Of a stretch of 64,000 nt of DNA, positions 17,544-24,898 are shown one piece after another. Each line of letters opens with the position of its first letter. Position 1 is the first letter of the stretch. This DNA comes from Anaerolineales bacterium (GTDB lineage: Bacteria > Chloroflexota > Anaerolineae > Anaerolineales > Villigracilaceae): positions 97,248-161,247 of the forward strand of contig JAUXUL010000027.1 in the NCBI GenBank assembly GCA_030680795.1, given 5' to 3'. The notes under the pieces were generated by a model, which was not told where the DNA came from, did not search any database, and saw only the letters and a list, made by a program, of their open reading frames with translations. The position numbers and the translations under genes are program-made.

Positions 17544-18473
17544 CTATTGCTCCACAAGTTCTGCCTGCCATGCCTGCGCGTACCAACGCAAATATTCCTG
17601 CACATGTGCGCCCCAATAGATTTCAGAATGGTCGCCTGCGTAGAAGTAGTATTCATGGATGTAATTATTCCGGACCAGCATTTCTTCAAAGACAAGGATG
17701 CTGGCCAATTCCCTGTCCGCATCACCCACATCCAACCATAAGCGCGGGCGGTTTTCTTCGGGAATATTTGTAACGATCTTCTCCACATAGGGGGCATCCT
17801 CTTTGAAAATGGCGGGGGAATGCAAACCAAGAGAACCAAACAATTCGGGATATTCGAAGCCAAGTTTTACCACCCAGCCGCCGCCGCGCGAGAGACCACC
17901 AAGAGAGCGATAGCCGCGTTCTGCTAGCGTGCGGTAATTCTTATCTACATAGGGGATCAAGTCTTTGATGAAACGATCTCCAAAACCTGCGCCGGCTTGC
18001 AAATTCCAAGAACGGTCGTCTGGGAAGACGATCATGAATGAGACGGTCTCTCCTGAATGGCTCAATTGGTCTGCTATGTTTGGGGCGCCTAATCTCAGCC
18101 ATTGATCTTGTGTATAGGTTTGCCCATGCAGCAGATAAAGGACTGGATAACTTGCATCCTCCAATTCCCCGTAGCAAGGCGGGAGATAGATGAGAAATTC
18201 CTGTGGTGGATTTGTGTAGGAGATCACATCTTGTTGAATGACGCCGGGCTGGGTGAGACAGGTCAGCGGGGTGGGAGTGGGCGGAATGGGACTTGGGGTA
18301 AAAGTGACTGTGGCGGTGACGGTGGGCGGAGGTGACGTCACTGTTTGAGTTGGGACGCTTCGCGTGTCATATGAGGCGGCGCAGGCTGAAAGTCCAAATA
18401 GAAGCGTAAAATAAGTGACGAATAGAATTGCTTGACGGGTGCACATCCTTCGCATTATACTCGTCCAGTTCAT
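17544..18473 (-). CDS. Lipoprotein esterase (enterochelin-esterase-like alpha/beta hydrolase)
   Basis: Putative surface esterase of 309 residues. A lipoprotein signal ends at LSAC (Cys31), followed by a Thr/Pro-rich linker (residues 40-70) typical of secreted proteins in this phylum. The hydrolase domain has the nucleophile Ser195 in GGLSRGGGW, a likely Asp in DVGDADRE and His in GDHSEIYW, in the order expected for esterase D/Fes-like enzymes. The start could also be the Met at position 7. The upstream edge meets the tRNA block. Substrate unknown. Confidence 0.85.
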   Translation of the reverse strand: MNWTSIMRRMCTRQAILFVTYFTLLFGLSACAASYDTRSVPTQTVTSPPPTVTATVTFTPSPIPPTPTPLTCLTQPGVIQQDVISYTNPPQEFLIYLPPCYGELEDASYPVLYLLHGQTYTQDQWLRLGAPNIADQLSHSGETVSFMIVFPDDRSWNLQAGAGFGDRFIKDLIPYVDKNYRTLAERGYRSLGGLSRGGGWVVKLGFEYPELFGSLGLHSPAIFKEDAPYVEKIVTNIPEENRPRLWLDVGDADRELASILVFEEMLVRNNYIHEYYFYAGDHSEIYWGAHVQEYLRWYAQAWQAELVEQ

Positions 18474-18478
18474 TTGAT

Positions 18479-18554
18479 CGGGGCGTGGCGCAGTCCGGCT
18501 AGCGCGTGGTGCTGAGGCACCAAGGTCGGACGGTTATCGTCTCAAATCCTATAT
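18479..18554 (+). pseudogene. Decayed tRNA-like copy, directly before tRNA-Pro
   Basis: Starts with the same CGGGGCGTGGCGCAGTCCGG as the real tRNA. The anticodon arm TGGTG/CACCA has only a 6-base loop, and the T arm is disrupted by extra bases. Its 3' end runs into the intact tRNA. Confidence 0.7.
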
Positions 18555-18629
18555 CGGGGCGTGGCGCAGTCCGGCTAGCGCGCTTGCTTTGGGAGCAAGA
18601 GGTCGCAGGTTCGAATCCTGTCGCCCCGA
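18555..18629 (+). tRNA. tRNA-Pro(UGG)
   Basis: Full cloverleaf: acceptor CGGGGCG/CGCCCCG, D arm GCGC/GCGC, anticodon stem CTTGC/GCAAG with loop TTTGGGA (anticodon TGG), T arm GCAGG-TTCGAAT-CCTGT, discriminator A. CCA is not encoded. The C at 18630 is followed directly by the start codon of a GIY-YIG nuclease gene. Confidence 0.93.
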
Positions 18630-18630
18630 C

Positions 18631-18873
18631 TTGTACTATATTTATATTATCCGCAGTCAACACTTACAACGATATTATGTGGGGTCAACCGAAGATGTGG
18701 AAAGACGCTTGCATGACCATAATGTAGGCAAGTCCACTTCAACACGCGCGGGTATCCCATGGGAATTGATACATACCGAATCTTTTGCAACACGTTCCGA
18801 TGCGATGCTTCGTGAACGAAAGATCAAGGCGCGTGGTATTGGACGATATTTTGCTCATATTCAGTCCGGCTAG
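18631..18873 (+). CDS. Small GIY-YIG nuclease abutting the tRNA-Pro 3' end
   Basis: Single-domain GIY-YIG protein of 80 residues. The motif is degenerate but complete: YIYIIRS (residues 3-9), YYVGST (15-20), Arg25/Arg26 in ERRLHDHN, Glu62 in LRERKIKARG. The most economical start is the TTG at 18631, one base after the tRNA; a longer in-frame reading starts inside the anticodon loop and would only translate tRNA sequence. The stop codon TAG lies in the D loop of the next tRNA-like copy. No ribosome site is visible other than tRNA sequence, so expression may depend on tRNA transcription. Family members include repair nucleases and homing endonucleases; which applies here is open. Confidence 0.8.
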   Translation: MYYIYIIRSQHLQRYYVGSTEDVERRLHDHNVGKSTSTRAGIPWELIHTESFATRSDAMLRERKIKARGIGRYFAHIQSG

Positions 18874-18944
18874 TGCGTGGCGCTTGAAGCGCCAAGGTCG
18901 GAGGTTTCCCCACAGGGGGGACGATGCGAATCCTGTCGCCCCGA
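18862..18944 (+). pseudogene. Truncated tRNA-like copy with 20-base insertion
   Basis: Lacks the 5' acceptor and first D-stem strand, starts CAGTCCGGCTAG, keeps anticodon arm TGGCG-CTTGAAG-CGCCA (TGA in the anticodon position), has about 20 extra bases in the T loop, ends TCGCCCCGAC. Confidence 0.75.
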
Positions 18945-18954
18945 CAGAAAGACC

Positions 18955-19002
18955 AATACCGCCATATCACGCCGTCAATCGGCAAATATAGCGGTATTTT
19001 TT
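18955..19002 (+). terminator. Terminator after tRNA-like copy
   Basis: Stem AATACCGC/GCGGTATT enclosing an inner GCCG-TCAAT-CGGC hairpin, followed by TTTTTT. The layout recurs after the two other downstream copies. Confidence 0.75.
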
Positions 19003-19234
19003 ATGTCCCAAACAAAGATACAGAAGGAATAGCGAGGTACATTCGTGGAGACCGAGCAAATATTATCAGCGATGCGGGTTCCGCGGCTTCCCTTGATAAT
19101 TTCTAGGACAAATAACGCATGACATTGTGGGTAGAAATCTTTGTAAGATACGTATATAATGGATAAAGAGTATTTGATTTCAATGGGATGTTTTCTCAAC
19201 ATTATGTAAGAACGTAAACCTAAATGGAGCTCCA

Positions 19235-19768
19235 ATGGCATCAAATAAAAAAGAAGTGACTGAAAAAGCAATGCGAATATATATGGCGATAGAGAAAAAT
19301 AAGAAATCAATCCTGGGGAAGGCTTTAGATCATGAGAAAAACGTTGATGAACTAAGCGAGGTAGATATGGCCTTGACTCGATTTGAACATAGTTTCCAAA
19401 TAATGGAAAATTTGCTCATAAATATCCTTAGAACTGAATCCGGCCAAAGAACGGAAATAGACGAAAAACGGCATTTGTTTATTAATAAAGCCCTTGATTT
19501 GTCATCCGAACTAGAAGCTAAACTCAGAAATCCTGATATAAAATATGCGTTCAGAAATTTATATTTTGACAAACATACTTGGGATGAAATTCTTGTGTGG
19601 CTTGAGATTGATTCCGAAATAGTTCAAAACCGATATGAAGAACTCGCCCATTTGTTTAAAATCCCATATGACAAGAATGACAAGCTATGGGTACAGAAAA
19701 TACATGATGAGAATAGCAGAAGAATTGCACAACTAGAAAAGAAAAATAAAGGAGATACCGTTAAATAA
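19235..19768 (+). CDS. Hypothetical protein, helical and charged
   Basis: 177 residues, not recognised. Start ATG has GGAG 8 bases upstream, and a TATAAT box lies at 19155. Almost entirely charged, predicted helical sequence (MASNKKEVTEKAMRIYMAIEK ...) without membrane segments or signal peptide; the C-terminus is Lys/Glu rich. Clearly more AT-rich than the core genes around the block, which fits recent acquisition. It lies alone between two tRNA-like repeats, each with its own terminator, so it is a self-contained transcription unit. Defence, toxin or regulatory roles would all be speculation. Confidence 0.65.
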   Translation: MASNKKEVTEKAMRIYMAIEKNKKSILGKALDHEKNVDELSEVDMALTRFEHSFQIMENLLINILRTESGQRTEIDEKRHLFINKALDLSSELEAKLRNPDIKYAFRNLYFDKHTWDEILVWLEIDSEIVQNRYEELAHLFKIPYDKNDKLWVQKIHDENSRRIAQLEKKNKGDTVK

Positions 19769-19853
19769 ATCCCTACACCAAAAGATGCCCGTTCTATGCA
19801 GAGGAAATTCATGTAGAAGCAATCGTATGATCGCAATACAAAATATGTTAATT

Positions 19854-19928
19854 TTTAGCGTGGCGCAGTCCGGCTAGCGCGTGGCGCTTGAAGCGCCAAG
19901 GTCGGAGGTTCGAATCCTCTCGCCCCGA
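19854..19928 (+). pseudogene. tRNA-like copy with TGA in anticodon position
   Basis: D, anticodon (TGGCG-CTTGAAG-CGCCA) and T (GGAGG-TTCGAAT-CCTCT) arms are intact, but 5' acceptor TTTAGCG does not match CGCCCCG. The class I shape does not suit serine, which TGA would imply, so it is probably not a working tRNA. Confidence 0.75.
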
Positions 19929-19929
19929 C

Positions 19930-19996
19930 AAATACCTCCATATAAGGGATTCTTCCGTCAATCTGACTGGCATATCCTATATATGGAGGTTTTTCT
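19930..19996 (+). terminator. Terminator after tRNA-like copy
   Basis: Perfect 11-bp stem ACCTCCATATA/TATATGGAGGT (19934-19990) around an inner segment with GTCAATCTGAC, followed by TTTTTCT. Same layout as 18955. Confidence 0.75.
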
Positions 19997-20017
19997 AATG
20001 TCACGAGTAGAAACTAA

Positions 20018-20197
20018 ACAAAAATGGATGCCTACAATAATATTCGTACCCATAAGGCTTTACAGGACTCGTCGCCTCGCCAATTCAAAATGCCTGATTT
20101 TGTCTACTTATCATTGGTATATAAAATGGGTACTTGGCAGTGCAGCGGGACAGTAAAGCCGAAATACACATATACAATGAGATCGACCCGGAAGTAA
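20018..20197 (+). pseudogene. Possible remnant of an IS transposase C-terminus
   Basis: A short frame reads DAYNNIRTHKALQDSSPRQF, which matches the Y-N-x-x-R-x-H-x-A-L-x(4)-P pattern at the C-terminus of IS3/IS481-type integrase-core transposases. No DDE catalytic region and no inverted repeats are visible. The rest of 19997-20317 holds no gene I can support. Confidence 0.45.
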
Positions 20198-20317
20198 CGG
20201 GAGTATACTGGAAGAAACTTCCACGCCCACTGGGGAGGGCTCGAAATTTTGCAAGAAACTGAATAGACACTAAAACTCACGGAGAAGCATACCGTAGCGC
20301 GCAAGCCTGGAGGAATT

Positions 20318-20668
20318 ATGGATAATCAAAATCAAAAATCACAGTTCACCCCTTTGACCTACATTCTGATTGGTGCAGCGTTAACTCTGGCATACTTATT
20401 ATTCTTTTCAAACTCATCACCCAATGATTGCAAGATTAAATTCGCGCAGTATGTGAGAGTGTATGCGGGTCCCGACATCAAATATGATGTAACCACTGTT
20501 TTGGGTGAAGGTGACCGTTTGACGCTTTCGTCAGGAAAAAGTACCGACTGGCATATTTGGCAAGAAGTTGTGACTGACGATGGTATAAAAGGTTGGGCGG
20601 CGGAAAACTGGGAAACCGTCTGCGAAAACTATCCGATATCTATCACCTTTGGTTTGAACGACCAATGA
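20318..20668 (+). CDS. Membrane-anchored SH3-like domain protein
   Basis: 116 residues. N-terminal anchor: PLTYILIGAALTLAYLLFF at about 12-30. The outside part (VRVYAGPDIKYDVTTVLGEGDRL ... GWAAENW) fits a bacterial SH3b domain, which usually binds cell-wall peptides. A GGAGGAATT ribosome site precedes the ATG. The next gene starts with almost the same 5' end and the same anchor but a different external domain, so the two look like a duplication with domain exchange. AT-rich accessory gene. Confidence 0.65.
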   Translation: MDNQNQKSQFTPLTYILIGAALTLAYLLFFSNSSPNDCKIKFAQYVRVYAGPDIKYDVTTVLGEGDRLTLSSGKSTDWHIWQEVVTDDGIKGWAAENWETVCENYPISITFGLNDQ

Positions 20669-20686
20669 TGATACTTAGGAGAAATT

Positions 20687-21166
20687 ATGGACAACCAAAA
20701 ACCGCAAACCAGCCCTTTAACATATATCTTGATTGGGGTTGTGATCGTTCTGTTACTTCAATACTTGTTTTCAAATAACCAAACTCAATCGTCTTCCCCA
20801 TTTCAACAAAGCAATCCTACGGTAAATCCATATGAAGAGTGCATCACTTGGCAAGAAACAGAATATCACGATGGAGAAACCGTTTGTGTAATTGGCAAGA
20901 TTTTATTTGTTGACAATAGTTATGACGATACGGTACAAGAAAGTTTATGGGCAGCGTATTTTGGTATGTCTGAAAATTCATTCCAAGTGAGAGCATGGGG
21001 AGATAGTTTGGATGAATGGCAAGATAAATGTGTCGTTATACGTGGAACGCTAATAGATAGAAGTAAACAAGACCCTAGATGGAGAAATAAGGCTCCTGCA
21101 ATGGTTAATAGTGAGTTCAGTTCAGATTTCGCAATCCGTGAGGCTCCCGTTGGGTTATGTCAATAA
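20687..21166 (+). CDS. Membrane-anchored protein with OB-like domain
   Basis: 159 residues. The N-terminus MDNQKPQTSPLTYILIG repeats that of the gene before it, giving the same membrane anchor. The exported part (GETVCVIGKILFVDNS ... DKCVVIRGTLIDRS) has alternating beta strands that suggest an OB-type fold, but I do not recognise the family. An AGGAGAAATT ribosome site precedes the ATG 18 bases after the previous stop, so the two are co-transcribed. Two cysteine-containing strands could form disulfides outside the cell. Confidence 0.6.
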   Translation: MDNQKPQTSPLTYILIGVVIVLLLQYLFSNNQTQSSSPFQQSNPTVNPYEECITWQETEYHDGETVCVIGKILFVDNSYDDTVQESLWAAYFGMSENSFQVRAWGDSLDEWQDKCVVIRGTLIDRSKQDPRWRNKAPAMVNSEFSSDFAIREAPVGLCQ

Positions 21167-21389
21167 AAAATTTTCCGAATATTGAAAACCGGCTAGAAAC
21201 TGACGAATTTCAAGAGACTGTATTAGCTCTTCAGTTGACAAGCGAGCAACTTTCACATCCTGCAACAACTTGAAATCTTCCTAATTGTACATAAGTAATT
21301 GTTTGTCTACCCAATGCTTTTCGAGGTTTCAAGGTATTAGTCAGCTTCGCGCCACGGCAATAACTAAGCAATCGAACCCGGAGGTTATT

Positions 21390-22388
21390 ATGCAAATAAG
21401 TCGTTTCTTGTTGTTTGTTATGTTATTGCTTTCAGCTTGTGCGCCTTCACCATTGGCTATTCAAACTGCGATAGCGGCGACACAAGCAGTGTGGACGAAA
21501 ACTCCTTCTCCCACCTCAACCCATACTCCAACACCAACCCAGACACCAACGCCGACTCTAGGTCCTGGGGAAATCAAGGATTCGAGAGGCGTGAGCATGA
21601 TTCTTGTTCCTGCGGGTGAATTCACGATGGGAAGCTCGGCGGAGGATGCTATTGTGGAGTGCCAAAAACGGTCCATAATCCAAAACACGAGTGGATGGGA
21701 TTGCTCAAAGGACTCGTTCATAGATGGAGAACCCGCGCATACGGTTTATTTGGATGCTTATGATATTGATAAATATGAAGTGAGCAATGCCGCATACCGC
21801 GCCTGCGTGGAGGCGGGCGAATGTTCTCCACCCGATGATAACTGGACCCCCATACCGAACAGTTATTATGGCAACAGCGCTTACGATGATTACCCTGTTC
21901 ATGTGGATTGGAACATGGCGAAGGCCTTTTGCGAGTGGAGGGGAGCGCGCCTGCCGACCGAAGCCGAATGGGAGAAGGCGGCGCGTGGTTCAAATGGAAG
22001 CGTATATCCCTGGGGGAATGCTTTTGACGTGACAAAGTTGAATTTCTGTGATAAGCAGTGTCGTTGGGCAAACAATAACATTAATTACAACGATGGTTTT
22101 GCCGAATCCGCGCCTGTGGATTCATATCCAAATGGCGTGAGCCAATATGGAATTTATAATATGGCGGGCAATGTCTATGAATGGGTGAATGATTGGTACA
22201 GCGAAACGTATTACCAAAGTTCTCCTTCATCGAATCCTTTGGGGCCGAATACAGGAGAATTTCGAGTGTTGCGTGGCGGCTCATGGTCGTCTAGAAGCGA
22301 TACCTACTTTCGCTCTACCTTCCGCAACATGAACCCTCCTACGTCCGAGGGAAGGGACGATGGTTTTCGTTGTGCCCGCTCACCATAG
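21390..22388 (+). CDS. FGE-sulfatase (SUMF1-like) domain lipoprotein
   Basis: 332 residues. The ATG at 21390 has a CGGAGG site; an earlier in-frame start reads through noncoding sequence. Lipobox LLSAC (Cys17), then a Thr/Pro repeat linker (TPTPTQTPTPT), then a formylglycine-generating-enzyme fold: MILVPAGEFTMGS, EVSNAAYRACVEAG, GARLPTEAEWEKAARG, NVYEWVNDWY, VLRGGSWSS, FRCARSP. Most bacterial proteins of this fold are not true sulfatase activators; with no sulfatase nearby, an extracellular binding or catalytic role is unknown. It closes the accessory gene run before the last tRNA-like copy. Confidence 0.88.
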   Translation: MQISRFLLFVMLLLSACAPSPLAIQTAIAATQAVWTKTPSPTSTHTPTPTQTPTPTLGPGEIKDSRGVSMILVPAGEFTMGSSAEDAIVECQKRSIIQNTSGWDCSKDSFIDGEPAHTVYLDAYDIDKYEVSNAAYRACVEAGECSPPDDNWTPIPNSYYGNSAYDDYPVHVDWNMAKAFCEWRGARLPTEAEWEKAARGSNGSVYPWGNAFDVTKLNFCDKQCRWANNNINYNDGFAESAPVDSYPNGVSQYGIYNMAGNVYEWVNDWYSETYYQSSPSSNPLGPNTGEFRVLRGGSWSSRSDTYFRSTFRNMNPPTSEGRDDGFRCARSP

Positions 22389-22539
22389 TTCTGCGACCGA
22401 AGGGAGTTCTGATTTCTGTAATTCCGATAACAAGCCGCTTGTTTTATCTTGCCTTTTTCGCAAGCCTACATAATACTTGCGAAGCGTTCAATAACGAACG
22501 CTTGCCTAGTGCAAAATTCTATACAACATGACGATGTTT

Positions 22540-22614
22540 TAGGGCGTGGCGCAGTCCGGCTAGCACGTGGCGCTTGAAGCGCCAAGGTCGGAGGTTCGAA
22601 TCCTCTCGCCCCGA
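22540..22614 (+). pseudogene. tRNA-like copy with TGA in anticodon position
   Basis: Same anticodon and T arms as 19854. The acceptor TAGGGCG/CGCCCCG pairs at five of seven positions, the best of the degenerate copies. Both this and 19854 are preceded by TTTTAG. Confidence 0.75.
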
Positions 22615-22623
22615 CAAAATATT

Positions 22624-22672
22624 ATTGACCGTTGTATTATGTCGACATTCGGCATTATATGACGGTATTTTT
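22624..22672 (+). terminator. Terminator-like hairpin after tRNA-like copy
   Basis: GACCGT faces ACGGT with TATTTTTAT after it, and an inner GTCGACATTCGGC segment. A weaker version of the hairpins at 18955 and 19930. Confidence 0.5.
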
Positions 22673-22787
22673 ATATCTTACGCAAAAGTAAAAGAAAAAT
22701 GTACGCTGGGCCGAGTGGCAGGTCTGTTTGCGAAGTTCGCGGGCGTTTTGGTAGCCTTTGGGTGTGGTTCTACGCGGCGGCATTCAT

Positions 22788-22887
22788 ACCCCCTCCGCCC
22801 TGCGGGCACCTCCCCCAAATCCGATAGGAGAAGTTTATATGTCAACCCGAATTCTGAGGTTGGATTTGGAGGAGGACAGGTGGGGGT
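22788..22887. repeat. C-rich inverted repeat, interrupted copy
   Basis: CCCCCTCCGCCC and CACCTCCCCCAAATCC face GGATTTGGAGGAGG and CAGGTGGGGG. The remainder of 22673-22895 holds no gene I can support. Confidence 0.65.
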
Positions 22888-22895
22888 TACTCATC

Positions 22896-23234
22896 CTACT
22901 TCTTCAATAAGGCAACTGCCTTTTCATGCGCTTTTGTTGCCTTCCACTTGGTTTTAATCAGCACGTGAGCAATATCTTCGTCTAATAACATCGCTGTATA
23001 ATAGAGGTTCATTTTTTCCCCATATTTTTCTGTGTTTTCGTTGATCATTTTTGCGACCAATTTCCTCTTAATGTAACTACCAGCCTCCACCCAATCAAAA
23101 GCCGCAACTCCTAAACTGACCTGCTGTTCGGAATATCCTTTTTCTTCAAGAACTTTTTTAAGTTCCTTTTTTTGGTCGGCATTGTCAATACTTGAAAAAA
23201 TGTTAAAATTCGATAAATACCTGAAAAATCCCAT
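22896..23234 (-). CDS. Hypothetical protein, small and soluble
   Basis: 112 residues, not recognised. The ATG follows AAGGATATGTT, a fair ribosome site. Mostly helical and charged (DNADQKKELKKVLEEKGYSEQ ... KAHEKAVALLKK) with no membrane segment. A central amphipathic stretch (VEAGSYIKRKLVAKMINENTEKYG) may mediate self-association. It is separated by 427 bases of structured, gene-free sequence from the next gene and could be transcribed together with the RNA candidate on the same strand. Confidence 0.55.
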   Translation of the reverse strand: MGFFRYLSNFNIFSSIDNADQKKELKKVLEEKGYSEQQVSLGVAAFDWVEAGSYIKRKLVAKMINENTEKYGEKMNLYYTAMLLDEDIAHVLIKTKWKATKAHEKAVALLKK

Positions 23235-23344
23235 AACATATCCTTTATCTGTTTGCCAAGTTCAGTCTATTATTTCGCTGTAAGCCTAATTGTAAAGTTA
23301 TTATAATCCCAGCAGGCCCAGCGGCAAGTGCAAAAAACAATATT

Positions 23345-23640
23345 AAAAAGCAATTGCTTGTGCTTTTCTGCTAGTTTCCATCGCAAGAATCCTTAATGCT
23401 GTACTGGTGAGATACTGGCGCAAAGCCTGGATTTTTCACGCACGATAGCGCATGCAAAACCACCGATAACGCTCGCGACATAGGCGCCTGGGTTAACCCT
23501 CCTCACCGACACTACCCCACAGAAAGCATGCGGGGCTTCCCACAGGGCGCTTCGCAGACGCAAACCGTAGACCCTTCCCGCTAGTTAAAGATTTCTAACA
23601 CGACTGCCTGGGTCTCCTACATTTTAAACTGTGTGTGCTA
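23345..23640 (-). ncRNA. Candidate structured RNA in a 427-base gap, unknown class
   Basis: The gap 23235-23661 has no convincing gene but many paired segments: CCCC/GGGG around GCATGC, CATGCGC/GTGCGTG with a 4-base loop, GGGTTAACCC. On the minus strand a GGGACA-18-TAAAAT promoter-like pair is at the right edge and AAAAGCA/TGCTTTT plus T-rich sequence at the left. It lacks the conserved motifs of tmRNA or RNase P. Low confidence. Confidence 0.25.
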
Positions 23641-23661
23641 AAATTGTCCCAGAGGATCAAC

Positions 23662-23964
23662 ATGGCTAAAAAGATTGACGGCGTTATCGAGGCAGTCCGC
23701 TATAAGAATGGACAGATCACACTGGTGCGGGCTTATGAACGGCGGGGCGCTACCTTTTCAGATCATGTTCTGTTAGACCGCAAAACACTTCTTGAGCGCT
23801 TGCATAAAGGCGAACAATATGTCACCGGTTCACGAAAAGACCTGCTGGCCAGCACCTTCACATTTGGAAAGCCGGTCGTCTTAGCGAAGGAAAATAACCG
23901 CGAATTCCTTGCCACGCGTGAAAACACAGCCTGTGATGAACTTGAAGATGTGCCGGTCTTTTAG
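23662..23964 (+). CDS. Hypothetical protein, small beta-rich
   Basis: 100 residues; ATG at 23662 after AGAGGA. Not recognised. Begins MAKKIDGVIEAVRYKNGQI and continues as alternating short strands with several basic residues, ending in an acidic CDELEDVPVF tail. No signal peptide or membrane segment. Only 10 bases separate it from the following NERD-like gene, so the two form an operon and may act together. The leading strands could form a KOW/SH3-like barrel, but this is only impression. Confidence 0.65.
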   Translation: MAKKIDGVIEAVRYKNGQITLVRAYERRGATFSDHVLLDRKTLLERLHKGEQYVTGSRKDLLASTFTFGKPVVLAKENNREFLATRENTACDELEDVPVF

Positions 23965-23974
23965 GTGAAATTCC

Positions 23975-24892
23975 ATGAAAATTATTGACAAAACTCCATT
24001 GCAAGACAAGAAGGGTAATATCAGTTTTACTGCCCGTGTCCGTGGGACATTGAAATACGGATTGAACTGGTATGCCGATCTTGAAGCTCAAAAAAGAGTG
24101 ATCGCGCAATTAAGCCGTGTACTTGAAAAAGGATTTGTAGTGATTCGCAATTTCACCCTGCCGGACAGCGAGATCGTGATCCCGATCATCCTGGTTGGCA
24201 CGGGCGGCATCTTCGTAATATATGTAACAAATGCAAAAGGCTTCTTTGAAGCCAAAGGAGATCAGTGGAATACGATCAGGGACGGGATTTCCCAACCTGC
24301 CAGGATTAATTTGCTCAGTCGTGTAGCGCAACTGACCCGCGCTTTTCAAAAATATTTGGAGATCCATAAATTCAAACTGTCAACAACCCCAGAGTCTGTG
24401 CTGATCGCCAGCAACCCCGGCGCGCAAATCGAATCATTGCGCCCTGTGGCGCGCGTGGTCAGAAGCGATGCAATCAAACAATTCGCCGCCTCGCTTTTGC
24501 AGGCGCCCCCCATTATGTCTGCGGGCATGGTCTACGATCTCGGAGATTACATCATTGACCCAAGCCTGCGCCGCGAAGCCCCCCCCGCCGGTGATCCTGC
24601 AGAAGAACCCTTCTCCCGCGCGCAAGCCATCTTCAGCGCTTCAGACCCGTCAAAACCATTCGACCCAAATGACCTCGGCTTTGCATTTGAAGATGAAAAT
24701 GCCCCCCAGGGCGTTCCGCCAAATTTACGCGAAACCAACCCGGCCATTCCATTGCCCGATCGACAACCCATCCCTGCCAAAGAGAAAATCTTCGGCATGA
24801 CCAATGCCCAGGTAATCGTGCTGGCAGCCATGTCGCTCATTGAATGCTGCATCCTGATCGGGTTTGGCGCATTTCTCTACTTGAACCAATAA
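23975..24892 (+). CDS. NERD-like domain protein with C-terminal membrane anchor
   Basis: 305 residues. The N-terminal half has strand-rich segments IVIPIILVGTGGIFVIYVTNAKGFFEA at about 65-95 that resemble the core of NERD (nuclease-related) domains, including the acidic and lysine positions near GFFEAKGDQW. A Pro/Asp-rich linker follows (residues 215-275), then a hydrophobic helix at the C-terminus (VIVLAAMSLIECCILIGFGAF). Coupled with the 100-residue gene upstream and separated by 6 bases from a glycosyltransferase gene. Actual nuclease activity is unproven. Confidence 0.6.
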   Translation: MKIIDKTPLQDKKGNISFTARVRGTLKYGLNWYADLEAQKRVIAQLSRVLEKGFVVIRNFTLPDSEIVIPIILVGTGGIFVIYVTNAKGFFEAKGDQWNTIRDGISQPARINLLSRVAQLTRAFQKYLEIHKFKLSTTPESVLIASNPGAQIESLRPVARVVRSDAIKQFAASLLQAPPIMSAGMVYDLGDYIIDPSLRREAPPAGDPAEEPFSRAQAIFSASDPSKPFDPNDLGFAFEDENAPQGVPPNLRETNPAIPLPDRQPIPAKEKIFGMTNAQVIVLAAMSLIECCILIGFGAFLYLNQ

Positions 24893-24898
24893 CTCGAA

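Noticed and set aside
18589..18630. N-terminal extension of the GIY-YIG protein into the tRNA
   Set aside because: The extra residues are just translated tRNA-Pro sequence; the TTG after the tRNA explains the domain fully.
19881..20156. Frame reading through the tRNA-like copy at 19854 into the IS remnant
   Set aside because: Begins inside the anticodon arm and crosses a strong terminator; no domain matches.
22574..22957. Frame starting in the tRNA-like copy at 22540
   Set aside because: Crosses the tRNA T arm, a terminator-like hairpin and a C-rich repeat; peptide is low complexity.
23235..23661. tmRNA or RNase P RNA
   Set aside because: No TTCGA T-loop or CCA end on either strand, and no GAGGAAAGTCC-type motif of RNase P.
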